Positions 1 to 7,079 of a stretch of 14,690 nt of DNA are shown here, piece after piece. The notes under the pieces were generated by a model, which was given only the letters and a program-made list of their open reading frames with translations, had not been told where the DNA came from and made no database searches. The DNA is from JANQIV01 sp050117315. GTDB taxonomy: Bacteria; Bacteroidota; Ignavibacteria; Ignavibacteriales; Melioribacteraceae. Each line of letters opens with the position of its first letter. The first letter of the stretch is position 1. The stretch spans positions 1-14,690 of the forward strand of contig JASFMY010000152.1 of NCBI GenBank assembly GCA_050117315.1, given 5' to 3'. A program made the position numbers and the translations under genes.

Positions 1-49
1 TAGAAACCGTATTAAATCCCCATAGAATAAGGAGATGGTTTCGCACAAC

Positions 50-124
50 AGAATTTTATCTGTAAATGACATAATATAGCTTTATCCGCCTTTATATTTT
101 TTTCTCATTTCCAGATAAAATTCT
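50..124. repeat. 20-bp inverted repeat with 35-bp loop
   Basis: Positions 50-69 and 105-124 are reverse complements at 19 of 20 positions; the core GAATTTTATCTG / CAGATAAAATTC is exact over 12 bp. The right arm sits where the VCBS gene on the minus strand loses similarity to its own repeat pattern, and the gene's stop codon lies in the loop. It could be the end of an inserted element, a recombination scar or a stem-loop terminator. There is no clear U-tract on either strand, which argues mildly against a simple terminator. The repeat is seen directly; its role is unknown. Confidence 0.75.
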
Positions 125-1025
125 TTATTAGCCAGATCGGCGGCGAAAACTGCTCTCGCTCCGAGTGCATTGTTTGTAATCAACTTTTGAGGGCTGAATG
201 AACCATTGCCGTCTGTGTTTTCAAACCAATGGATTTTATTGTCACCAAAAGATGCGGACAATATATCACTATCGCCATCATTATCGATATCGGCAGTTGT
301 GACAGAAACTACAGATTGAAGAGAAGAAGCGATTTGTTTTTTAGTACCAAAGTTCCCGTTTGTTAAATTTTGAAACCATGCGATTTCATTACCCGTTGCA
401 GCAAGTATGTCCGCATATCCATCCAGGTCAAAATCAGCCGCACAAATTGAATGTGCAACCACAGGTGCATTATATATTTCTTTGGGAGTGTCAAAATCCC
501 GCTTCCATCTATATTTGTAAATAGAACAAAGGAAGTCATGTGGGCCAATAACAGATCGATATCTCCGTCGTTATCCATATCTGCCGGGAAAATAGAATTT
601 GTGTGAGTGTTATTATTCATAATAGTTTTTGCCTCACTAAATGTGCCGTTATTATCCATGTTTTGAAACCATGCAAGTTGGAAGGATTCATTTGTTGGAG
701 AGGCTGCGATTATGTCCGGATCGTTATCATTATCCAGATCAGACGCACACACATCTCCGCCCCCATGTATTGAGGTCGATAGTACATTTGGAGTGCCAAA
801 ACTCCCTTGACCATCCAAATTTTCATACCATGACAAAATGTTATCCTGAGTGGAAATAGATATAACATCCAAATCATTGTCATCATCTAAATCTGATAAG
901 TAAATTGCAAAACCGCCATCAATAGAGTTTGAAATCACTTTTTGACTGCTGAATATGCTTTGAGATAATGCGGTTAAAGGTGTAATGAAAAAGGCACAAA
1001 CAATTACATTCATTATTTTTTTCAT
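82..1025 (-). pseudogene. Secreted VCBS/FG-GAP repeat protein, frameshifted and C-terminally truncated
   Basis: The ATG at 1023-1025 opens a signal peptide (MKKIMNVIVCAFFITPLTALSQS, predicted cleavage after ALS). Then come about five repeats of the VCBS/FG-GAP type, each with a calcium-binding-like acidic loop (DLDDDNDLDVIS, DLDNDNDPDII, DMDNDGDIDLL, DFDLDGYADIL, DIDNDGDSDIL) followed by WFQN or WYEN, as in integrin-like beta-propeller surface proteins. At about 492-497 one base is missing: the first frame runs into nonsense after DGSG, while the next frame continues the pattern with FDTPKEIYNAPVVAHSICAADFD. Restoring one base gives 314 codons. After FAADL the repeat pattern stops abruptly and 15 unrelated residues (NKEFYLEMRKKYKGG) lead to the stop. 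No T9SS sorting domain follows, although such proteins normally carry one, so the 3' end was probably lost. The missing base could also be a sequencing error, because it lies beside a T-run; the truncation is harder to explain that way. It starts 31 bp after the relic gene at 1057-1278, so the two were probably co-transcribed. Confidence 0.75.
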
Positions 1026-1056
1026 CAATATCTCTTTTTATGGTTAATAGTTAATT

Positions 1057-1278
1057 TTATCTTAACAACAGCATCTTTTTAGTTTGGATGTGTTCACCCG
1101 CTTTTATTTGATAATAATAAACCCTCACATCCGACAATCCATCCCAAATCCTGATTAATAAAATGTACAGCATTTAGATAATTTGTTATCCCACTCTCTT
1201 GTTCCTGAATTTGAGCAAATGTATTTAAGCAGACGGTCAAAAAAAAATTACCGGGATAAGTACACTATTCGGTTTCAT
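1057..1278 (-). pseudogene. Relic of a YCF48-like T9SS cargo gene with its middle deleted
   Basis: A strong ribosome binding site (AGGAG) precedes the ATG at 1276-1278. The start reads MKPNSVLIPVI then a T-run of nine bases; with one more T it continues FFLTVCLNTFAQIQEQ, a normal signal peptide, followed by SGITNYLNAVHFINQDLGWIVG. That matches the opening of YCF48/BNR-type propeller proteins of the form 'sGTtnwLnsVyFin..vGWvvG'. Immediately afterwards, in another frame, come VYYYQIKAGEHIQTKKMLLLR and a stop, which is the typical last strand of a T9SS type A sorting domain. The front and the very end of a secreted protein therefore meet with several hundred codons missing. Two frame changes are needed (the T-run and the junction near 1128-1140), so no intact product is made. 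This is my own translation of both frames; family names are from memory of the motifs. Confidence 0.7.
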
Positions 1279-1488
1279 TTTTGTAATCTCCTGTAATTTT
1301 AATTGTTAAAACTAATACACAGTAATAATTGATTCGTTATAATGGTTTAAGGAATTTACCGGTTCCGGATTGTATGCTTTGTTAAGAGCAAGTATAGGAA
1401 AGATATGTTATTTATTAAACAGCCATTTATCCAATAGCCTGATTCTGAGGATGAAAGTATATTATGAATTATCCAGTGGGTTATATTT

Positions 1489-2241
1489 TTAAACAGATAA
1501 GTTCTTCATAAACTGCATAAAAGATTCTTTTCTACTTTTGGGCACCGCTACGCTATACCCGTTGATCATTTCGACATAACAACCGGATTCTTTATGAAGC
1601 ATTTTTACGTAATTTATATTTATTAGGTAAGATTTATGAATTCTGAAAAAATTTGCACCTTTAAGCTGATTTTCAAATTCTTGCAGATTCCTGGATGAAG
1701 TTATTTTTTGTCCGTTATTTAAATGAACCTGGGTATAGTTTCTGTCGCCTTTAAATAATATAATTTCATTGATATTGATGTATATAATTCCTTTATGGGT
1801 CGGCATGGCTAATTTTAATTCATGAATATTATCAAATTTTTGAATTAACTTTTCGTATTTAAGAAACTCATTTTTATTCTGCTCTTTATTACTTACAACC
1901 TTTTGCACTGCCTCAATAAGTAAATCGGGATTTACAGGTTTTAGTAAATAATCAACAGCACAATACCTGAATGCATCAATAGCATATTCATTGTAAGCAG
2001 TAATAAATATAATATGATATTTTTTATACGGAATTTGCTTCAGTATATCAAAACCTGAACCGGGATTTAAATCAATATCAAGAAAAATAAGATCAGGATT
2101 TTTTGAGCTAATTTCATCAACGGCGCTTTTAATGTTACCGGCTGTCCCGGTAATATGAACATTGCCGCAATATCTTTTAATCATCAACTCCAATGTTTTA
2201 ATTGCATTGGGCTCATCATCAATTATAATTCCTGATAACAT
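1489..2241 (-). CDS. LytTR-family response regulator
   Basis: This is a 250-residue two-component response regulator of the LytR/AgrA/AlgR type. The receiver domain spans residues 1-120 with the acidic pair D8/D9, the predicted phosphorylated aspartate D55 (LIFLDIDL), T81 (FITAYNEYA) and K101 in the KP motif (DYLLKPVNP). A LytTR DNA-binding domain follows from about 145 to 247, with the family hallmarks NYTQVHL, FRIHKSYLININYV and VAVPKSRKESF. Both domains are complete and the length is usual for the family. The gene lies 146 bp downstream of the histidine kinase on the same strand and is almost certainly its partner. Members of this family bind pairs of short direct repeats upstream of target genes; the target here is not visible. 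If the kinase frameshift is real, this regulator would lack its cognate phosphate donor. Confidence 0.93.
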   Translation of the reverse strand: MLSGIIIDDEPNAIKTLELMIKRYCGNVHITGTAGNIKSAVDEISSKNPDLIFLDIDLNPGSGFDILKQIPYKKYHIIFITAYNEYAIDAFRYCAVDYLLKPVNPDLLIEAVQKVVSNKEQNKNEFLKYEKLIQKFDNIHELKLAMPTHKGIIYININEIILFKGDRNYTQVHLNNGQKITSSRNLQEFENQLKGANFFRIHKSYLININYVKMLHKESGCYVEMINGYSVAVPKSRKESFMQFMKNLSV

Positions 2242-2387
2242 ATTTTTCTAATTTTATTATAATTCACAAAAGTAGATCAGGGTGATGTTCTCTATTCTTA
2301 ATCTTTCTCTTAATCATAATCCCCCAAAAGAGAGTAAAATTACGATTAAGATGCTTAAACGTATCTCATGAACTTATCTCCCTTAAC

Positions 2388-4467
2388 CTAATATACTTTA
2401 GCTAATTCAATTTCTATTTTTGTTCCGTTGGGCTTACCTTTTTCATCTGTTAAATCAAATACCTCCACACCCATATCTTTTTTATATAAATGGTTGAACA
2501 GTTCTATTCTACTGGATGTTATCTGCGTTCCCGAAGAAATCATTAAATTTATTCAAATGATTAAGCTGTTCTGCCCGTTTGCGCCCGATTCCATTATCCT
2601 CGATAGAACATAAGATATGACTATTTTTCCGGCTAATTCTGATTAAAAGATTCCGGTTATTTTCTTTATGAGATAAACCGTGCCTGATTGCATTTTCAAC
2701 ATACGGCTGCAGCAATAATGCAGGTATTTTTAAATCAAGTAAATTTATAGCCGGATCAACGTCAATCTCAAAATTAATATTATTTTTAAAACGCAATACT
2801 TCCAGTTCAATATAAAGTTTTAGCGCATCTAATTCCTTTTCCAGGGAAATAAATTGTTCCCTGGAATTTTGCAGAATAATGCGCATCAAATCTGCAAATT
2901 TCGAAATATATTTTATCGATGAATCTATATCATTTTCCAGTATATAACTTTGAATTGAATGAAGGGTATTGAAGATAAAATGCGGATTCATCTGCAAACG
3001 TAATGCTTGCTGCATATAGATATTCAGGGTGTTTTGGATTTCTTGTAATTTACGTTTCTGTTTTTCCCTTATTAGCCAGAATATTACTAATCTCGTAATA
3101 ATTAATAAACCGATTATGATAAACATGCTTGTCAGCAGAATCCTTTTTTTATCAATTTCTGCCCGGTATTCCATTTCTTTTTGCTGTTGCAATAATTCTT
3201 GTTCACGTTGTTTCAGATCAAATTCATGCTGCATTTGCCTTTTTGTAATGGCTTTTACATTATGTTCGTTTAACAAACTATCAGACATTACTTTATATAT
3301 TTCATAATATTTCAAAGCATTTGCATAATTTTTCTGTTTTTTATATAACCGGTACAAATTCCATGAAGCGTCTTTTGTTTTAATTTTTCTTTTCAATTCA
3401 TCCGAAATAGTAAAAGCTTTTTTAAAATAGAATTCTGCTTTATTAAAATCACCCAAACCTTTATATGCTGTACCTAAAAAATTACTCATACATGCAATTC
3501 TGCTTTTGTTATTTTGTTCTTCAAATATTTCCAGCGCTTTCTTAAAATATTCAACGGCTTTATTCTTATCGGGGCTTAACCATCCGGAAAAAGCATAAGA
3601 ATAACCAATTTGTTCTTTGCAGTTTAATTTCTGAGCAATTGCCGATGCTTTAGAATTATAATGAAAAGCCGAATCAACTTTGTTCATCCTTAAGAAAGTA
3701 TTTCCAATATCGAAATAAACTGAACCAATCTGTTTTTTATTTTCTAATTCTTTGTACGCTGTTAAACTTTCTTTCAAATAGTTTAATCCTTTTTGCGTGT
3801 TTCCTGTTTCAATATAATGCCTTCCAAACGACTTGTTTACCCGGGCGGTATATTCCTTATCATTCAGAATTTTTGCTATTTCATATTCTTTTAAAATATA
3901 CTCCAGGGATTTATCATGATTACTTAATATGAAATAATAATTTGACAGGTAATTATATACATCAGCAATTCCTTTATCATTTTTTGTTTTTTGATAAAGT
4001 TCCAGTGCTTTGTTATAACACTCTAATGATTGGTTGTATTTTCCGAGCGCGAACTTTGCACAACCTGTTTCATTATAGGCGCAGGCTATTTTGTTTTTAA
4101 AATTATTGCCCGGGTTAATCGAATCTAAATTTTTATATAAAATAATACTTTGTGAAAAACACTCTATCGCGGTTTCATATTTTCCAAGATAAAAATTAGC
4201 CAAACCTTTTTGATAGCCGGACACTGCCAAACCTTTAATAGAATTTATTTTATTGGAAATTTCATATGCTTTCTCGGAATAAAATAAAGCTGAATCGAAA
4301 TTTACATTAAAATAATGATCAGCTAATTTGGTTAGTATGTTTGCTTTATTGGTATCTTCCTTTGATGCCAATGATAATTCTGCATGCAGACTGTCAGTTA
4401 AGATAGTACCGGAAAAACAATAGTTAGTGATAAAGGAGAACAGGCAGATAATATATAAAGTTCTCAT
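2388..4467 (-). CDS. TPR-containing LytS-type sensor histidine kinase, frameshifted near the C-terminus
   Basis: The protein starts at the ATG at 4465-4467 (a TTG precedes it) with a signal peptide ending near CFSGT. Roughly residues 25-410 are tandem tetratricopeptide repeats, predicted outside the cytoplasm, followed by a coiled coil (QREQELLQQQKEMEYRAEIDKK). One membrane helix lies at about 440-464 (ILLTSMFIIIGLLIITRLVIFWLI). The His_kinase domain has LQMNPHFIFNTLHSIQ, with the phosphorylated His at about 496. The ATPase domain has the N-box QPYVENAIRHGL and the G1 box EDNGIGRKRAEQLN. A single extra base in the A-run at 2537-2539 then brings an early stop at 2509-2511. Removing it gives ...KFNDSSGTQITSSRIELFNHLYKKDMG... 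and ...NGTKIEIELAKVY ending at 2388, exactly the expected end, for 692 residues in all. Either a recent mutation or a sequencing error. Without the tail the last strands of the ATPase fold are lost. Partner of the regulator at 1489-2241. Confidence 0.88.
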
Positions 4468-4470
4468 CAA

Positions 4471-4770
4471 TTTATTTTTTATTTTAAATTCAATATCTGT
4501 CTTGCTAAAGTGGGATGGGACCCTTTCGATTTTATTTCCGAAACAAGAATTTTTATGCCGATAAAAGTATTAAATATTATTAAATATTACCAACCACAAT
4601 TTAGTGCATACGAAGAATGTACCGTCCCTCCTAATAAAACATGAAGTTCTTATTTAATTTTAGAGTTGATATTTGGAAGACCCTATTCAGCATTAAATTT
4701 AATTCTTGCAATAAGTATCTTTTCTAACTATTCTTATTCGGTTTTTTTTGAATTTGTGGAATAAACTAAA
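4471..4770. other. Divergent intergenic region between kinase and RpiR regulator
   Basis: No gene is seen in these 300 bases; they separate two divergently transcribed units and so should hold both promoters. The sequence is very AT-rich and contains a tandem ATTAAATATT duplication near 4570-4587. A single GAAAC half-site lies near 4539. A candidate promoter for the RpiR gene is annotated separately; I could not pick a convincing one for the kinase. Confidence 0.5.
4706..4734 (+). promoter_or_regulatory. Candidate promoter of the RpiR-type regulator
   Basis: TTGCAA at 4706-4711 and TATTCT at 4729-4734 are spaced by 17 bp and lie 36 bp upstream of the ATG at 4771. Each box matches the housekeeping consensus at about four of six positions. 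Promoters in this phylum often deviate from that consensus, so this is a weak call from spacing and position only. Confidence 0.3.
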
Positions 4771-5649
4771 ATGCAAGAAGACCTTCAGAAATTAAAAGAG
4801 AGAATCCGCAGCCAGATACCAAATTTAACAGAATCCCAAAAATTAATTGCAAATTACATTGTTGAAAATACTCAAAAGTTTGCGCTTAGTTCTATCCGCG
4901 AAATTGAAGAGGAATTAAATACAAGCAAATCAACAATAGTGAGACTGGCACAGGTTCTCGGTTACAATGGTTTCCAGGAATTGAAGTATACATTCCTAAA
5001 AAAAATCCGTACGGATTTAGACCCTGTGAACAGGTACAAACTTTATCTCTCAAGTACGGAAACCGAATCAAATTACCTTGAAACAATTGCCCATGAATCA
5101 TTAGAAAATATTAATGCAACGCTTCAGGTTATTGATCAATCTCAATACAAAAAAGCAGTAAAACTAATTGAAAGCAGTGAATATGTTTACACACTTGGAC
5201 ACGGTATCTCAGCTTACCTTGCAGATTTGACATCCCACCTGTTAAACAGTGTTGCAATAAAGTCTACAAAATTAAGATACGGCGGAATAACATTCGCGGA
5301 AGAGATAGTAAACATCGGCAAAAAAGATTTAATTATTGCCCTCACATTCCCGGAATATTCCGATGAAACAATTGAAGCCTGCAGTTATGCTCATAAGAAA
5401 GGTATAAAAATTATTGCCATAACGGATAAAATGACAAATGAAATTATTCAATACAGCGATGTTCATTTGCAGGCTCTTGCCGAAAGCCAGCTCTCTTCAA
5501 GCTCAATTATTTCGCCGATGATGCTTTTATATTCCCTCTGCGCACAAATAGGATACGACTTGAAGAACAAAACCTTAAAAACAATTGATTCAATTGCTCA
5601 CGTAAGGAAAGAGCATTTGCACGGCAAGGAAAAAACTAAGAAAAGCTGA
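4771..5649 (+). CDS. RpiR/MurR-family transcriptional regulator with SIS domain
   Basis: A 292-residue regulator with the two usual parts of the RpiR family. Residues 1-77 form the HTH_6 DNA-binding domain (LTESQKLIANYIVENTQKFALSSIREIEEELNTSKSTIVRLAQVLGYNGFQELKYTF). Residues about 125-265 form a SIS (sugar isomerase) domain (YVYTLGHGISAYLADLTSHLLNSVAIKS, then DLIIALTFPEYSDETIEACSYAHKKGIKIIAITDK), which in this family binds phosphorylated sugars or related metabolites. Length and domain order are normal and no break is seen. The gene lies 212 bp upstream of the aminotransferase-pckA operon on the same strand, and that gap holds palindromic GAAAC/GTTTC sites, so it most likely controls the operon. 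The effector cannot be read from sequence; a glycolytic or gluconeogenic phosphate is an inference. Confidence 0.93.
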   Translation: MQEDLQKLKERIRSQIPNLTESQKLIANYIVENTQKFALSSIREIEEELNTSKSTIVRLAQVLGYNGFQELKYTFLKKIRTDLDPVNRYKLYLSSTETESNYLETIAHESLENINATLQVIDQSQYKKAVKLIESSEYVYTLGHGISAYLADLTSHLLNSVAIKSTKLRYGGITFAEEIVNIGKKDLIIALTFPEYSDETIEACSYAHKKGIKIIAITDKMTNEIIQYSDVHLQALAESQLSSSSIISPMMLLYSLCAQIGYDLKNKTLKTIDSIAHVRKEHLHGKEKTKKS

Positions 5650-5736
5650 TTGTACCTTTGGAATTTTTTTTTGATTTAAGTTCCCCCCCAGAAGAATTCT
5701 TTTTTTAAAATTACGACATAGTCCCTTCAATTTTTC

Positions 5737-5763
5737 TTGACATTCAGCTTAACTAAATATTAT
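5737..5763 (+). promoter_or_regulatory. Candidate promoter of the aminotransferase-pckA operon
   Basis: A perfect TTGACA at 5737-5742 and TATTAT at 5758-5763 are separated by 15 bp, about 100 bp before the start codon at 5862. The spacing is shorter than the usual 16-18, which lowers confidence. The exact palindrome at 5777-5794 would fall at or just after the transcription start, a typical repressor position. Confidence 0.45.
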
Positions 5764-5767
5764 TTTT

Positions 5768-5827
5768 GAAACGTTGATGAAACATTTGTTTCATAAATCT
5801 TGTGCGTAGAAACATAATGTTCGTTTC
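5768..5827 (+). promoter_or_regulatory. Cluster of GAAAC/GTTTC operator-like half-sites
   Basis: Five half-sites lie in 60 bp: GAAAC at 5768-5772, 5779-5783 and 5809-5813, and GTTTC at 5788-5792 and 5823-5827. The middle pair forms an exact palindrome, ATGAAAC-ATTT-GTTTCAT (5777-5794). The last pair brackets a second small palindrome (ACATAATGT). The cluster lies between a candidate promoter and the aminotransferase start, downstream of an RpiR-type regulator gene. Dimeric regulators of this family bind palindromes, so these are the likely operators; binding itself is inference. Confidence 0.6.
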
Positions 5828-5861
5828 CGGTGAAGTAAAACTTATTTAATAAGAGGATAAA

Positions 5862-7079
5862 ATGAGTATCAGTCAAATCGCAAAATCAATCAAAACTTCT
5901 CCAACTTTAGCCCTAAATGAAAAATTCGCAATATTAAAAGAAAAAGGCGATCCCGTGATTCATTTAGGGGGAGGAGAACCCAAAAGCAAAGCTCCGATGG
6001 ATGCCATACTTGCCGCATCGGCTCATTTAAATACCGGTGAAATCAGGTATGCGCCGGCTGACGGTATTCCTGCCTTAAAGCAGGCAATTATCCGTTATAC
6101 CGAGGAGCATTACAATAGAAAGGTTGCACCGGAAAATGTAATGGCTTCAAGCGGAGCAAAGCAGGCAATTATGTGCGCGCTTCACACAGTCTTAAACCCG
6201 CAGGAAGAAGTTATTTTCCCTGCGCCTTACTGGGTAAGTTACCCGGAAATGGTAAAATTATGCCAGGGTATCCCTGTTCCGGCTCACGCAGAGGACGGCT
6301 CTTTTTACCCGAGAATCCAGGATATAGAACAAAGGGTGGGGCAATATACAAAAGCTGTTATCATCAACAGCCCGAATAACCCGACCGGGGCAATGTACTC
6401 GGAAGAGTTTATTGCAGATGTTGTAGACTTCTGCGAAAGAAAAGATATTTATTTAATAATGGATGATATCTATCACCGTCTAATTTTTGATGGAAGGAAA
6501 CCTATCAACTGCTATAATTATGCAAAAGACTTTTCTGAAAATTCCAAACTCATTGTCGTCAACGGCGTTTCAAAATTATATGCGATGACCGGCTTTAGAA
6601 TAGGCTGGGCTGTTGCAAGTAAAAAAATAATTGAAGCGATGAGCAATATCCAGGGCCATCAAACTTCAGGCCCGTCAATACTGTTGCAAAAAGCTGCCGT
6701 AGGCGCGTTAAACGGTTTGCAGTCGTGCATCAGCAATTTAAATGTAACATTGGAAAACAACAGGAACGTACTGCTAGATCATTTGAATTCTTTTGAAGGA
6801 GTTAAAACCTATAAGCCGGACGGCACATTTTATACTTTCGCAGATTTCAGCGCATACGAAAAAGATTCAACAAAATTATCCAACTTTTTAATTGATAAAG
6901 TTCAAGTACTTACAGTGCCTGGTGTTGAATTCGGTCTGGAAGGTTATTTGAGATTGAGTTTCTGCGGCGGAATAAAAGATATTACACAGGGCATCGAAAG
7001 AATGAAATGGGCTCTTGACTTAAATTCTCCAAACGAACTTTACATTGGCGACAGAAAATTAGTGAGGGACTGGGCATGA
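5862..7079 (+). CDS. Class I pyridoxal-phosphate aminotransferase, probably aspartate aminotransferase
   Basis: A 405-residue fold-type I aminotransferase, preceded by AGAGGATAAAATG as ribosome binding site and start. Family landmarks are complete: GGGEP (36-40) near the substrate site, SSGAKQAI (96-103) for the cofactor phosphate, PYW (122-124), SPNNPTG (170-176), MDDIYHRL with D201 and Y204, the Schiff-base lysine K238 in NGVSKLYAMTGFRIGW, and the carboxylate-binding Arg in YLRLSF near the C-terminus. These match the bacterial Ib aspartate aminotransferase group, which exchanges the amino group between aspartate and 2-oxoglutarate to give oxaloacetate and glutamate; related members use other amino acids, so the substrate is inferred. 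Its stop codon overlaps the pckA start (ATGA). The neighbour consumes oxaloacetate, which supports aspartate as substrate. Predicted to be cytoplasmic and controlled by the upstream RpiR-type regulator. Confidence 0.92.
   Translation: MSISQIAKSIKTSPTLALNEKFAILKEKGDPVIHLGGGEPKSKAPMDAILAASAHLNTGEIRYAPADGIPALKQAIIRYTEEHYNRKVAPENVMASSGAKQAIMCALHTVLNPQEEVIFPAPYWVSYPEMVKLCQGIPVPAHAEDGSFYPRIQDIEQRVGQYTKAVIINSPNNPTGAMYSEEFIADVVDFCERKDIYLIMDDIYHRLIFDGRKPINCYNYAKDFSENSKLIVVNGVSKLYAMTGFRIGWAVASKKIIEAMSNIQGHQTSGPSILLQKAAVGALNGLQSCISNLNVTLENNRNVLLDHLNSFEGVKTYKPDGTFYTFADFSAYEKDSTKLSNFLIDKVQVLTVPGVEFGLEGYLRLSFCGGIKDITQGIERMKWALDLNSPNELYIGDRKLVRDWA

Noticed and set aside
1..72. Possible partial gene on the minus strand beginning MSFTDKILLCETISLF at 72
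   Set aside because: Only 24 codons are visible, there is no good ribosome binding site at the usual distance, and its start overlaps the arm of a strong inverted repeat. Mentioned in a finding but not annotated.
2242..2387. Possible separate promoter or LytTR binding repeats between kinase and regulator
   Set aside because: CTTAATC/GATTAAG motifs occur, but spacing and sequence do not clearly match known LytTR direct repeats.
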